64,000 nt of DNA from Sandarakinorhabdus limnophila DSM 17366 (GTDB lineage: Bacteria; Pseudomonadota; Alphaproteobacteria; Sphingomonadales; Sphingomonadaceae): NCBI RefSeq assembly GCF_000420765.1, contig NZ_ATVO01000005.1, positions 1 through 64,000 on the forward strand, in the 5' to 3' direction. Numbering within the stretch: position 1 is the first letter of the stretch; every line of letters starts with the position of its first letter. Below are positions 8,094-16,288 of the stretch, piece by piece. The notes below the pieces were generated by a model. The model was not told the DNA's origin and made no database searches. It was given only the letters and a program-made list of their open reading frames with translations. A program made the position numbers and the translations under genes.

Positions 8094-9011
8094 TCAGGCT
8101 GCCATCAGGGCCGGCATGGCGCGCTGGTCTGCGGCCTGGCGTGTGTGTTCGGCCCAATCGATGATCTCGATGCGGCCATCGGCGTGCTCGGCCAGCGCCG
8201 TGCAGCTTTCGACCCAGTCGCCATCGTTCATGTAAGTGATGCCGCCGAACTCGCGGATTTCGGCGGAATGGATGTGGCCGCACACCACGCCATCCAGGCC
8301 GCGCAGGCGGGCGGCTTCGGCCACCGCTTCCTCGAACTTGCCGATGAAGGCGACGGCGTTCTTCACCTTCTTCTTGATGTGGGCGGAAATCGACCAGTAG
8401 GGCAGGCCCAGCTTTTGCCGGGCGCGGTTGAAGTGGCGATTGAGTTTCAGCAGCAGTTCGTAGCCAATGTCCCCCGCCCAGGCGAGCCAGCGGTGATAGA
8501 GCACGACGCCATCGAATTCATCGCCGTGGCAGACCAGCAGGCGGCGGCCATCGGCGGTGGTGTGGATGGCTTCCAGCGCGATCTCCACCCCGCCAAATCC
8601 CAGGCCGGCATAGGGGCGCAGGAACTCATCGTGATTGCCGGGGATGAAGATCACCCTTGTGCCCTTGGCCGCCATCTTCAGCACGCGCCGCACCACGTCG
8701 TTGTGGCGCGGCGGCCAGAACCAGCCGCGCTTCAGCTTCCAGCCGTCGATGATGTCGCCAACCAGATAGAGGGTTTCCGGCTGGATCGACTTCAGGAAAT
8801 CCAGCAGCAGATCGGCGTTGCAGCCCGGCGTGCCGAGGTGGACATCGGAAATCCACACGGTGCGCAGCTTGAGCTTGCCACTGGCGGTGCGCTCATCATC
8901 TTCAGACAGAAAGGCCGGGCAAGACAATGGCAGATTGAAGGGTGGGGATGACGATGGAGCCGGCTCACGCCAGAGCAAATGATCAGCAAAAGCCAGCGGC
9001 AAAGACGACAT
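8094..9011 (-). CDS. UDP-2,3-diacylglucosamine diphosphatase-like metallophosphoesterase
   Basis: A 305-residue calcineurin-like phosphoesterase. Metal-binding motifs appear in order: WISDVHLG, YLVGDIIDGW, FIPGNHDE, LLVCHGDEFD and VVCGHIHSAEI. The layout matches LpxH-type (COG2908) enzymes that convert UDP-2,3-diacylglucosamine to lipid X on the inner face of the inner membrane, or a paralogue of them. The first ~50 residues (to RTVWISDVHL) are Pro/Ser-rich and not part of the domain, so the true start could be further in. The ATG at 9011 has a GGGGAT at a suitable distance. The glycosyltransferase starts 10 nt downstream, supporting an envelope-lipid role. Confidence 0.85.
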   Translation of the reverse strand: MSSLPLAFADHLLWREPAPSSSPPFNLPLSCPAFLSEDDERTASGKLKLRTVWISDVHLGTPGCNADLLLDFLKSIQPETLYLVGDIIDGWKLKRGWFWPPRHNDVVRRVLKMAAKGTRVIFIPGNHDEFLRPYAGLGFGGVEIALEAIHTTADGRRLLVCHGDEFDGVVLYHRWLAWAGDIGYELLLKLNRHFNRARQKLGLPYWSISAHIKKKVKNAVAFIGKFEEAVAEAARLRGLDGVVCGHIHSAEIREFGGITYMNDGDWVESCTALAEHADGRIEIIDWAEHTRQAADQRAMPALMAA

Positions 9012-9084
9012 CAGTATCCCCTGTCGGTCTATCCTTGCCCGGACGCATTAGCGACAGGCAGTTACAGGGGTGTGGCGATGGCGT

Positions 9085-9110
9085 TGCAACGATGTGGCGT
9101 TATCGTTGCA
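9085..9110. repeat. Perfect 9-bp inverted repeat between galE and the phosphoesterase gene
   Basis: tgcaacgat (9085-9093) and atcgttgca (9102-9110) are exact inverse complements with an 8-nt centre. The left arm also lies within the palindrome cgttgcaacg. There is no T-tract, so an operator or an RNA hairpin is as likely as a terminator. Confidence 0.65.
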
Positions 9111-9118
9111 GTGATGTG

Positions 9119-10144
9119 TCAGCGGCTGACGAGACGTTGCCGTTCCCAGGCCAGCGCGTGGCCCACCATGGTTTCCAGATCGGCAAAGCGCGGCTGCCAG
9201 CCCAGCAGTTCGCGCGCCTGACTTTTCGCCACCAGCACCGCTGGATCGCCGGCGCGGCGCGGGCCGTCGTGGCGCGGGATGGCAGTGCCCGACACGGCTT
9301 CGAGCGCATCGAGCACTTCGATCACGGATGCGCCCTGGCCATAACCAAGGTTCACCGCATGATACTGGCCGGGATCGGCAAGGCAGGCCCGCAACAGCAG
9401 GATATGGGCTTCGGCAAGATCCGTCACATGCACATAATCGCGAACGCCGGTGCCATCGGGCGTGGGATAATCGCGGCCGAAGATGGTGAAACGCTCGCGC
9501 TGGCCGGTGAGCACGTGGCAGGCGAGCTCGATCAGGTGATGCGGATGCTGGCTGGCCTGGCCCGAACGCATCTGCGGATCGGCGCCACACACATTGAAAT
9601 AGCGCGGGCAGGCGACAGAGAAGCTGCGGTTGGCCGCCACCATGTCGGCCAGCGCGCGTTCGGCAAAGGCCTTGGACCAGCCATAGGGATTGATCGGCGC
9701 GATGGGCGCGGTCACTTCCAGCGGCTGGCCGTCGCCATTCCCATACACGGCGGCGGTGGAGGAAAGCACGAACGCGCCGATCCCGCAGGCCAGCGCGGTT
9801 TCTGCCAGCGCCAGCGTCTCGCCGAAATTCTCGCGATAATAGAGCGCCGGCTGTTCCACCGATTCCGCCACCGAGATGCGGGCGGCGAAATGCAGCACGG
9901 CGCCAATGCCATGTTCACGGATCACGCGTTCCACCAGCGCCGCGTCTCCGGCGCGGCCCTGCACAAAGATTGCGCCTTCGGGCACCAAACCGCGGTTGCC
10001 GGTGGACAGATCGTCCAGCACCACCACCTTCACGCCGCGATCGAGCAAGACCAAGGCGGCATTGCTGCCGATATAGCCGGCCCCGCCGGTGACCAGCACC
10101 GGCGGCAGTTCGGATTCGGGGATCAGCGGCAGCAAGGGACCCAT
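9119..10144 (-). CDS. galE: UDP-glucose 4-epimerase
   Basis: This enzyme interconverts UDP-glucose and UDP-galactose with tightly bound NAD. The 341-residue extended SDR has VLVTGGAGYIGSNAA at residues 16-30, the catalytic S-T and YxxxK (SSTAAVYG, PYGWSKAFAE), PRYFNVCGADP and the RDYVHVTDLA segment. All are diagnostic for GalE. The product feeds envelope polysaccharide and glycolipid synthesis, which fits the glycosyltransferase and LpxH-like genes downstream on the same strand. No Shine-Dalgarno is seen. A -10-like CTAGGC lies 7 nt before the ATG, suggesting a leaderless message. It is divergent from the sugar dehydrogenase gene. Confidence 0.92.
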   Translation of the reverse strand: MGPLLPLIPESELPPVLVTGGAGYIGSNAALVLLDRGVKVVVLDDLSTGNRGLVPEGAIFVQGRAGDAALVERVIREHGIGAVLHFAARISVAESVEQPALYYRENFGETLALAETALACGIGAFVLSSTAAVYGNGDGQPLEVTAPIAPINPYGWSKAFAERALADMVAANRSFSVACPRYFNVCGADPQMRSGQASQHPHHLIELACHVLTGQRERFTIFGRDYPTPDGTGVRDYVHVTDLAEAHILLLRACLADPGQYHAVNLGYGQGASVIEVLDALEAVSGTAIPRHDGPRRAGDPAVLVAKSQARELLGWQPRFADLETMVGHALAWERQRLVSR

Positions 10145-10151
10145 TTCTCTT

Positions 10152-10179
10152 GCCTAGCCCGGCATGGGCGTCAGCTCAA
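10152..10179 (-). promoter_or_regulatory. Candidate leaderless promoter of galE
   Basis: On the minus strand TTGAGC (10179-10174), a 16-nt spacer and CTAGGC (10157-10152) precede the ATG at 10144 by exactly 7 nt. Transcription would begin at or beside the start codon. Confidence 0.4.
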
Positions 10180-10207
10180 TCGGGAATGCCCTGTTAGCGG
10201 AGCGTGC

Positions 10208-10235
10208 GTGACTTGGCGTGTCGCGGCGTTATGCT
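10208..10235 (+). promoter_or_regulatory. Candidate leaderless promoter of the sugar dehydrogenase gene
   Basis: GTGACT (10208-10213), a 16-nt spacer and TATGCT (10230-10235) are followed by 6 nt and the ATG at 10242. It lies back to back with the galE promoter in a 97-bp divergent region. Confidence 0.4.
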
Positions 10236-10241
10236 GGCCGC

Positions 10242-10994
10242 ATGAGCCGTGATTTTGCCACCTACCCCAGCCTTGCCGGCCGCCGCGTGTTCATCACCGG
10301 CGGCGCGACGGGCATCGGCGCGGCGCTGGTAGCGGCCTTTGCCGCGCAAGGGGCCATGGTGGGCCATGTTGATCTGGCAGCCGACGCGGCAGCAGCCCTG
10401 GCCGATGGGCTGGCCACAACCCCGTGGTTTCGAGCACTCGACGTCACCGACACAGCGGCACTGCAGGCGGCCATCGCCGATTTTGCCACGCACGCGGGCG
10501 GGCTCGACGTGCTGATCAACAATGTCGCCAACGACCGCCGTCACGATCCGCTCGCCGTTGATGAAGCGCGCTGGCGCAGCCTGATGGCGGTCAATCTCGA
10601 TTGCGGTTTCTTTGCCGCGCAGGCCGCGATCCGGTTGATGCCGGCGGGCGGCTGCATCATCAATTTCTCTTCGATCAACGCGCTGCTCGGCCCGGCCGGG
10701 ATGCCCGCCTATGTCGCAGCGAAATCGGCCATCGTGGGGCTGACCAAGGCGCTGGCCCGGCAATATGGGCCAGACGGCATCCGGGTGAACGCCGTCTTGC
10801 CCGGTTGGGTGGTGACGCAGCGCCAACTCGATCTGTGGCTGACGCCAGAGGCCGAGGCCGAATGGATGCAACAGGTGGCGCTCAAGCAGCGTATCCTGCC
10901 GGAGGATGTCGCCAATCTGGCGCTGTTCCTGGCCGCCGACGACAGCCGGATGATCACTGGGCAGGCACTGGTGATCGACGGCGGCCGGGTTTAG
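10242..10994 (+). CDS. SDR sugar 1-dehydrogenase (Caulobacter XylB-like)
   Basis: A 250-residue classical SDR with TGGATGIG (cofactor binding), catalytic Ser-Tyr-Lys in FSSINALLGPAGMPAYVAAK, and the C-terminal TGQALVIDGG. It matches, from memory, distinctive positions of Caulobacter D-xylose dehydrogenase: the opening YPSLAGRRVFITGG, NDRRH after the Asn of the active site, WLTPEAEAE, and RILPEDVANL. It probably oxidises an aldose to its 1,4-lactone with NAD. The lactonase (11661) and KDPGal-type aldolase (10991) beside it fit oxidative sugar catabolism. Whether xylose, arabinose or galactose is used is unknown. Its stop overlaps the convergent aldolase gene by 4 nt. The ATG at 10242 is preferred over the GTG at 10218. 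Confidence 0.82.
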   Translation: MSRDFATYPSLAGRRVFITGGATGIGAALVAAFAAQGAMVGHVDLAADAAAALADGLATTPWFRALDVTDTAALQAAIADFATHAGGLDVLINNVANDRRHDPLAVDEARWRSLMAVNLDCGFFAAQAAIRLMPAGGCIINFSSINALLGPAGMPAYVAAKSAIVGLTKALARQYGPDGIRVNAVLPGWVVTQRQLDLWLTPEAEAEWMQQVALKQRILPEDVANLALFLAADDSRMITGQALVIDGGRV

Positions 10995-11614
10995 GTCAGC
11001 GCGTCCCAGGCCGCCACAATTCCCCGCGCATCGGCGGCAATATCGGCCAACGGCTTGCCCGGCGTGAACAGGGTGCCGCCCAGCCCGAACCCGGTTGCCC
11101 CGGCCGCGCGGTAAGCCGCCATATTGGCCGCACTGATCCCCCCAACCATGAACAACGGCAGGCCCGGCGGCAGCACGGCGCGCACTGCCTTCACGCCGGC
11201 AGGCGGTACCAGTTCGGCCGGGAACAGCTTCAGGCCGTGGGCGCCAGCGGCAACGGCGGCGAACATTTCGGTTGGGGTCAGCACACCGGGCAGCGCGATC
11301 ATGCCGCTGGCCACGGCCGCTTCGATCACCGGCAAATTGCAGTTGGGCGCCACCACCAACCGGGCGCCGATGCCCGCCAGGCTGCGCACAGCGCCCGTAT
11401 CAAGCACGGTGCCAGCACCAACCAGCGCGGCATCACCAACCGCCGCGATGATGGCTTCGATGCTGCTGAGCGGATTGGGCGAGTTCAGCGGCACTTCGAT
11501 CAGGCTGATGCCGGCGTCGACCAGCGCGTGGGCCACGGCAGCGGCGCGTTCCGGTTCCAGCCCGCGCAGGATGGCGATCAGGGGGCGGTGCCCATCAAGA
11601 AAATCTCGGCTCAT
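10991..11614 (-). CDS. dgoA: 2-dehydro-3-deoxy-6-phosphogalactonate aldolase
   Basis: A 207-residue class I KDPG/KDPGal aldolase. It has PLIAILRG at the start, the Glu of IEVPLNSP, VGAGTVL, the Schiff-base Lys in GLKLFPAE, and FMVGGISAANM for phosphate binding. The IEVPLNSPNP variant is typical of the DgoA branch rather than KDPG aldolase Eda. It splits KDPGal to pyruvate and glyceraldehyde-3-phosphate. The gene is divergent from the SMP-30 lactonase (46-bp gap) and convergent with the SDR, giving a three-gene sugar cluster. Galactonate dehydratase and KDGal kinase are not in the window. Confidence 0.85.
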   Translation of the reverse strand: MSRDFLDGHRPLIAILRGLEPERAAAVAHALVDAGISLIEVPLNSPNPLSSIEAIIAAVGDAALVGAGTVLDTGAVRSLAGIGARLVVAPNCNLPVIEAAVASGMIALPGVLTPTEMFAAVAAGAHGLKLFPAELVPPAGVKAVRAVLPPGLPLFMVGGISAANMAAYRAAGATGFGLGGTLFTPGKPLADIAADARGIVAAWDALT

Positions 11615-11660
11615 TCGCCGTTCTTGCGCTGGCAACAGCGCCGGTGCAATCCTGCCCGCC

Positions 11661-12545
11661 ATGCTCGCCCTGCCCACCCAGCCCGCCTTCATCATCCCAT
11701 CGCAATGCGTGCTGGCCGAAGGGCCGGTGTGGGATGATCGCGCCGGTTGCCTATGGTTCACCGATATTCAGAAGAGCGAACTGCTGTGCTGGCATCATGA
11801 TGCCTGCCGGCTCGAACGCATCACCCTGCCCGAACGCCTGGGCTCGCTGGCGCTGACCGACGATCCGGATCGGCTGCTGCTGGCGCTGGCCAACGGCTTC
11901 GCGCTGTTCACGCCGGCCAGCGGGCGCATCGAATGGCTGCACCGGATGGATCTTGAAGCCCAGGGCATGCGCCTGAATGATGGCCGTGTGGACCGACAGG
12001 GGCGATTCTGGACCGGCGCAATGGTGGAGGACGATGCCCGCGCGCCGCTTGAACGCGGATCACTCTACCGGTTTGATCCGCCGGGGACGGCGCCGCCCAT
12101 GCCGCTGCGCGACGGCATCGGGATCAGCAATTCGATCTGCTTCTCGCCTGACGGCGCGCACGCCTATTTCGCCGACTCAACCAAAGGCCGCATCCTGCGC
12201 TATCCCGCAGATGGCCCGCTGGGCGATGGCACGCTGTTTGCCCGCACCGAACCGGGCAGCGCGCCCGATGGATCGGACGTGGATGCGGCAGGCCGGCTGT
12301 GGAACGCCGAATGGGGCGGCAGCCGCGTCACCGCCTACAACCCCGATGGCACGGTCGCCGGCCGGCTTGCCCTGCCCGTCAGCCAGGTCACCTGCGTGGC
12401 CTTCGGCGGGCCGGCGCTCGATCTGCTGTTCGTCACCAGCGCCAGCGAAGGGCTGGATCGCGCCGCCGAACCGCATGCCGGTGATGTGCTGGTGTATGAA
12501 GGGCCGTTTCAGGGGCTGCCCGCCGGTCGCTTGCGGCTGGGCTGA
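11661..12545 (+). CDS. SMP-30/gluconolactonase-family sugar lactonase
   Basis: A 294-residue six-bladed beta-propeller of the SMP-30/regucalcin family. Metal-site motifs are visible: VLAEGPVWD (Glu ligand), MRLNDGRVDRQGRFWTG (Asn/Asp), IGISNSICFSPDG and APDGSDVDAAG (Asp). It hydrolyses aldonolactones, the step after the SDR dehydrogenase next door. There is no signal peptide, so it acts in the cytoplasm. The ATG at 11661 is chosen because the family fold begins at once. A bidirectional-looking terminator follows at 12550. The substrate (xylono-, arabino- or galactonolactone) is inferred from context only. Confidence 0.85.
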   Translation: MLALPTQPAFIIPSQCVLAEGPVWDDRAGCLWFTDIQKSELLCWHHDACRLERITLPERLGSLALTDDPDRLLLALANGFALFTPASGRIEWLHRMDLEAQGMRLNDGRVDRQGRFWTGAMVEDDARAPLERGSLYRFDPPGTAPPMPLRDGIGISNSICFSPDGAHAYFADSTKGRILRYPADGPLGDGTLFARTEPGSAPDGSDVDAAGRLWNAEWGGSRVTAYNPDGTVAGRLALPVSQVTCVAFGGPALDLLFVTSASEGLDRAAEPHAGDVLVYEGPFQGLPAGRLRLG

Positions 12546-12549
12546 AACG

Positions 12550-12584
12550 AAAAAGGGCCGGCATTGCTGCCAGCCCTCTTTTTC
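12550..12584. terminator. Rho-independent terminator after the lactonase gene
   Basis: GGGC(C)GGCA, a TTGC loop and TGCC(A)GCCC form a stem with one mismatch. It is flanked by AAAAA and TTTTT, so it can work on both strands. Confidence 0.75.
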
Positions 12585-12675
12585 CGTTCGCCGGAACAAA
12601 GGCTTGAAACCTTCATTCCCATTCCCCTGCAGAGCAGAGGACGAAGGTTCGCCGGGACCGAACCTCAACACCAAA

Positions 12676-12752
12676 TGGTCGGGGCGAGAGGATTCGAACC
12701 TCCGGCCTCTGCCTCCCGAAGACAGCGCTCTACCAGGCTGAGCTACGCCCCG
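12676..12752 (-). tRNA. tRNA-Pro (anticodon CGG)
   Basis: The minus strand gives a full 77-nt cloverleaf: 5' CGGGGCG acceptor arm, D-arm GCTC...GAGC, anticodon stem CTGTC/GGCAG around the loop TTCGGGA (anticodon CGG), T-arm with GGTTCGAATCC, and an encoded CCA end. The anticodon reads CCG, a common Pro codon in this GC-rich DNA. A protein-like reading frame across it ending in SNLRPLPPEDSALPG is the usual tRNA artefact. Confidence 0.97.
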
Positions 12753-12769
12753 ATCCTTGCGGAAGCGGC

Positions 12770-12798
12770 GCTATAGCCGCCGCCTCACGCGTGCGCAA
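12770..12798 (-). promoter_or_regulatory. Candidate promoter of tRNA-Pro
   Basis: On the minus strand TTGCGC (12798-12793), a 17-nt spacer and TATAGC (12775-12770) lie 17 nt before the tRNA 5' end. The spacing is ideal for a sigma-70-type promoter. Confidence 0.55.
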
Positions 12799-12802
12799 CC
12801 GC

Positions 12803-14104
12803 TCAAAGCGCGATTTGCAGCATTTTCGTCACGTCCACCAGTTTTTCGCGCGGCGCACCGGCGCGGGCGGCGGCGACTTCGGCGGCTTCGATCTTCTGCC
12901 AGCCGGCAAAATCGCTGGCCTTCACCCCACGCGTCGCCAGTAACGCATCGAGGCCCGCGGGACCGGCCTTGCCGCTGGCGGCGATGCCGTCCTCCACCAT
13001 GGCGGCGACCACGCTGAAGCCATCGGGCCGGTTGGTGCCGATGGTGCCTGAGGGCCCACGCCGCGCCCAGCCGCTGGCATAAAGCGCCGGCGCGATCCGG
13101 CCAGCGTCATCAGTGGGAAAACGGCCGAGCTTGTCAGACCAGTTCACGCCGGGGATTTCCGCCGTGCGATAGCCGATGCAGGCAATCACCAGCCCGCACG
13201 GAATCGCGTGCAGCTCGCCCGTGCCCACGGCCTGGCCATTCTCCAGCCGGGTCGTCTCCACGATCAGCCGTTCGGCCTTGCCATGGCCTTCCACCGCGAC
13301 CGGGCGACGGAAGAATTCGAAATTGATCGTCACCGGCTTGTCGCCCCTGGGCAGGCCGGCAAAACCACGCAGGTGGGTGACCATCTTGCGCTGGCCCGGG
13401 TCCAATGCGGCATCTTCGGCTTCCGGCGGAAAATCGCTCGGCCGGACGACAGGATGCGCGCGGACAAGGTGACCCAACTCGCCGGCTTCCTTGGTGGTGA
13501 AGCTGGCCTGGTGCGGTCCACGCCGGCCGATGATGTGCACATCACGTACGCTGCTTTCCGCCAGCGTCTTCAGCGCGTGATCAGCGATATCGGTGGTGGA
13601 AAGTTCATCCACCGTCTTGGCCAGCACGCGGGCGCAATCGATGGCGACATTGCCGTTGCCGATGATTGCTGCGCCGTGGTGGGACAGATCGACATTCAGG
13701 CCCGCATGATCGGGATGGCCATTGTACCAGCCGACAAACGCCGCCGAACCAATCACGCCCGGCAGATCATCGCCCGGAATACCGATGGGCTTGTCGTGCG
13801 GCGCCCCCACCGACAGCACCACCGCATCATACAGCCCGAGCAATTCCTCCACCGAAACGTCACGGCCCAGCATCACATTGCCCACCAGCCGCGTGCCCGG
13901 TGCCAGGTTGGTCCCTTCGTATCGCTTGGTGACGGCCTTGATCGACTGGTGATCCGGCGCCACGCCGGCGCGGATCAGGCCATAGGGCGTGGGCAGGCGA
14001 TCGATGATGTCGATGCGCACATCATTGCCCCACTGCTTCTGGGTGGCTTCGGCGGTGTAATATCCGGCCGGGCCGGCACCCACGATGGCGATGGAAAGCG
14101 TCAA
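12803..14104 (-). CDS. Ferredoxin/adrenodoxin-type NADP+ reductase (FprA-like)
   Basis: A 433-residue flavoprotein of the adrenodoxin reductase family. It transfers electrons between NADPH and ferredoxin through FAD. FAD site: [15 protein letters not shown] near the N-terminus. Family motifs: [32 protein letters not shown], the NADP site [14 protein letters not shown], and the C-terminal [17 protein letters not shown]. The TTG at 14104 is preferred because GGGAGACGAGAC lies directly before it. An ATG at 14149 would add 15 residues without a ribosome site. It is divergent from lepA. Its ferredoxin partner is not in the window. Confidence 0.88.
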   Translation of the reverse strand: MTLSIAIVGAGPAGYYTAEATQKQWGNDVRIDIIDRLPTPYGLIRAGVAPDHQSIKAVTKRYEGTNLAPGTRLVGNVMLGRDVSVEELLGLYDAVVLSVGAPHDKPIGIPGDDLPGVIGSAAFVGWYNGHPDHAGLNVDLSHHGAAIIGNGNVAIDCARVLAKTVDELSTTDIADHALKTLAESSVRDVHIIGRRGPHQASFTTKEAGELGHLVRAHPVVRPSDFPPEAEDAALDPGQRKMVTHLRGFAGLPRGDKPVTINFEFFRRPVAVEGHGKAERLIVETTRLENGQAVGTGELHAIPCGLVIACIGYRTAEIPGVNWSDKLGRFPTDDAGRIAPALYASGWARRGPSGTIGTNRPDGFSVVAAMVEDGIAASGKAGPAGLDALLATRGVKASDFAGWQKIEAAEVAAARAGAPREKLVDVTKMLQIAL

Positions 14105-14198
14105 GTCTCGTCTCCCGAATCTGTGCGGTTCCGCTATGGCTGGCAGCATCGTGGGTCAAGCAGCTTGGGCTTGCCCACCCCCAAGGCCAACTGTCGCG

Positions 14199-14226
14199 TT
14201 GCATGCACCGCCACGCCTGCTAAAGC
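14199..14226 (+). promoter_or_regulatory. Candidate leaderless promoter of lepA
   Basis: TTGCAT (14199-14204), a 16-nt spacer and TAAAGC (14221-14226) are followed by exactly 7 nt and the lepA ATG. No Shine-Dalgarno is present. Confidence 0.35.
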
Positions 14227-14233
14227 CGCTGGC

Positions 14234-16042
14234 ATGACTGTCGACCAGAGCCGTATCCGCAATTTCTCGATCATTGCCCATATCGATCATGGGAAATCCA
14301 CGCTGGCTGATCGCCTGATCCAGACCACGGGTGGCCTGCAGTTGCGCGAGATGTCGGAGCAGGTGCTCGACAACATGGATATCGAGAAAGAGCGCGGCAT
14401 CACCATCAAGGCGCAGACCGTGCGCCTGGATTACCGCGCGTCCGACGGGAAGGATTATATCCTCAACCTGATGGACACGCCCGGCCACGTCGATTTCGCC
14501 TATGAAGTCTCCCGGTCGCTGGCCGCCTGCGAAGGCGCGCTGCTGGTGGTGGACGCGGCGCAAGGCGTCGAAGCGCAGACGCTGGCCAACGTCTATCAAA
14601 GCATCGAGCACGACCATGAAATCGTGCCGGTCATCAACAAGATCGATCTGCCCTCTGCCGATCCGGAAAAGGTGAAGAAAGAGATCGAGGACATCATCGG
14701 CCTCGACGCATCGGGCGCCGTGCTGGCCAGCGCCAAATCCGGTATCGGCATAGTCGAAGTGCTCGAAGCCATCGTCAAACGCATCCCGCCGCCCAAGGGC
14801 GATCCCACCAAGCCGCTGAAGGCGATGCTGGTCGATAGCTGGTACGATCCCTATCTCGGCGTCGTCGTGCTGGTGCGCATCATCGATGGCGTCATCAAGA
14901 AGGGCCAGCAGATCAAGTTCATGGCGGCGGATTCCATCCACCTGGTGGACCGTGTCGGCGCCTTCCGCCCCAAGATAGAACAGTTCACCGAACTCGGCCC
15001 CGGCGAAATCGGATTTATCACGGCCCAGATCAAGGAAGTGGCGCAAGCCCGCGTGGGGGACACGATCACCGACGCCAAGCGCCCCGCCAACGAAGCCCTG
15101 CCCGGCTTCAAGGAAGTGCAGCCGGTCGTGTTCTGCGGCCTGTTCCCCACTGATGCGGCCGATTTCGAAAAACTGCGCGAATCCATCTCGCGCCTGCGCC
15201 TCAACGACGCCAGCTTCAGCTTCGAAATGGAAACCAGCGCCGCGCTCGGCTTCGGCTTCCGCTGCGGCTTCCTCGGCCTGCTCCACCTCGAAATCATCCA
15301 GGAACGGCTGAGCCGCGAGTACGACCTCGATCTGATCACCACGGCGCCGTCAGTCGTCTATCACATCATGATGCGCGATGGCTCCACGCTGGAACTGCAC
15401 AACCCGGCCGACATGCCAGATCCGTCCTCGATCCTGCAGATCGACGAACCCTGGATCGAAGCCACCATCTACGTGCCGGATGAATATTTGGGCAGTATCC
15501 TGAAACTCTGCCAGGATCGCCGCGGCATCCAGAAAAACCTCACCTACGTCGGCGGCCGCGCCCAGGTGGTTTACGAGCTGCCGCTCAACGAAGTCGTGTT
15601 CGATTTCTACGATCGCCTGAAATCCATCAGCCGCGGCTATGCCAGCTTCGATTATCACCAGATCGGCCACCGCGAAGGCGACCTGGTGAAAATGTCGATC
15701 ATGGTCAACATGGAGCCGGTCGACGCCCTCTCCATGATCGTCCACCGCAGCGCCGCCGAAGCCCGCGGCCGCCACATGTGCGAACGGATGAAAGACCTCA
15801 TCCCCCGCCACCTGTTCAAGATCCCGATCCAGGCCGCCATCGGCGGCAAAGTCATCGCCCGCGAAACCATCGCCGCCCTGCGCAAGGACGTCACCGCCAA
15901 ATGCTACGGCGGCGATGCCTCCCGCAAACGCAAGCTGCTGGACAAGCAGAAAGAAGGCAAAAAGCGGATGCGGCAATACGGGAATGTGGACATCCCGCAG
16001 GAGGCGTTCATCGCGGCGCTGCGGATGGGGGATGATAACTGA
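14234..16042 (+). CDS. lepA: Elongation factor 4 (LepA), translational GTPase
   Basis: This ribosome-bound GTPase acts on translocation and 30S biogenesis. The 602-residue length is normal. GTPase motifs: AHIDHGKST (G1), the switch region with [18 protein letters not shown] (G3), NKIDLP (G4) and SAKSGIGI (G5). The LepA-specific C-terminus is complete, with [24 protein letters not shown] and a normal end. The start [21 protein letters not shown] is the usual one; longer frames upstream are artefacts of the divergent gene. A perfect inverted repeat lies 20 bp after the stop. Confidence 0.98.
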   Translation: MTVDQSRIRNFSIIAHIDHGKSTLADRLIQTTGGLQLREMSEQVLDNMDIEKERGITIKAQTVRLDYRASDGKDYILNLMDTPGHVDFAYEVSRSLAACEGALLVVDAAQGVEAQTLANVYQSIEHDHEIVPVINKIDLPSADPEKVKKEIEDIIGLDASGAVLASAKSGIGIVEVLEAIVKRIPPPKGDPTKPLKAMLVDSWYDPYLGVVVLVRIIDGVIKKGQQIKFMAADSIHLVDRVGAFRPKIEQFTELGPGEIGFITAQIKEVAQARVGDTITDAKRPANEALPGFKEVQPVVFCGLFPTDAADFEKLRESISRLRLNDASFSFEMETSAALGFGFRCGFLGLLHLEIIQERLSREYDLDLITTAPSVVYHIMMRDGSTLELHNPADMPDPSSILQIDEPWIEATIYVPDEYLGSILKLCQDRRGIQKNLTYVGGRAQVVYELPLNEVVFDFYDRLKSISRGYASFDYHQIGHREGDLVKMSIMVNMEPVDALSMIVHRSAAEARGRHMCERMKDLIPRHLFKIPIQAAIGGKVIARETIAALRKDVTAKCYGGDASRKRKLLDKQKEGKKRMRQYGNVDIPQEAFIAALRMGDDN

Positions 16043-16061
16043 GGGTTTTGAAGGGTTAAGA

Positions 16062-16108
16062 GGGGTCTCCGGCGGGCAGGGACTGCGTCCCTGCCCGCCG
16101 GAGACCCC
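16062..16108. repeat. Perfect 22-bp inverted repeat downstream of lepA
   Basis: Arm 16062-16083 (ggggtctccggcgggcaggg plus ac) and arm 16087-16108 are exact inverse complements around the 3-nt centre tgc. Folded, it gives one of the most stable hairpins in the window. There is no following T-run, so it is either a REP-like interspersed element or a factor-independent block without the U-tract. Confidence 0.85.
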
Positions 16109-16288
16109 ATTCCCTTCCTCGTTGCACAGCGCACATCGGGACGCTGTCCTACAGAGCGCGGGCGGCGTTATACTCGGCGTCCGGCCCGCCCGGATGCTCT
16201 TTCCACGATTGATCTTGTCCAGACGCGCACGCGCATGTGGAAGAATCTGTAACCTTTGTAACCTACAGCGGCGGCAGGGGCGTGCAGT
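16109..16288. other. Intergenic stretch with a short direct repeat
   Basis: No gene is seen. TGTAACCT occurs twice, 9 bp apart (16248-16255 and 16257-16264), after a purine-rich gcgcatgtggaagaat. The stretch lies between the lepA hairpin and the end of egtD and may belong to the same repeated intergenic element. Confidence 0.4.

Noticed and set aside
11124-11660. Extension upstream of the SMP-30 lactonase
   Set aside because: It is antisense to the KDPGal aldolase gene, and the lactonase fold starts at the ATG at 11661.
11977-12741. Long plus-strand frame ending in a SNLRPLPPEDSALPG-like sequence
   Set aside because: It is an out-of-frame reading of the lactonase gene that runs through tRNA-Pro on the other strand; that ending is the well-known translation of a tRNA.
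13208-14233. A very long in-frame extension upstream of lepA
   Set aside because: LepA always begins just before the IIAHIDHGK motif; the extension is antisense to the ferredoxin-NADP reductase gene.
14156-15286. Long minus-strand frame inside lepA
   Set aside because: It is the His/Gly/Asp-rich shadow typical of GC-rich coding DNA read antisense, with no domain.
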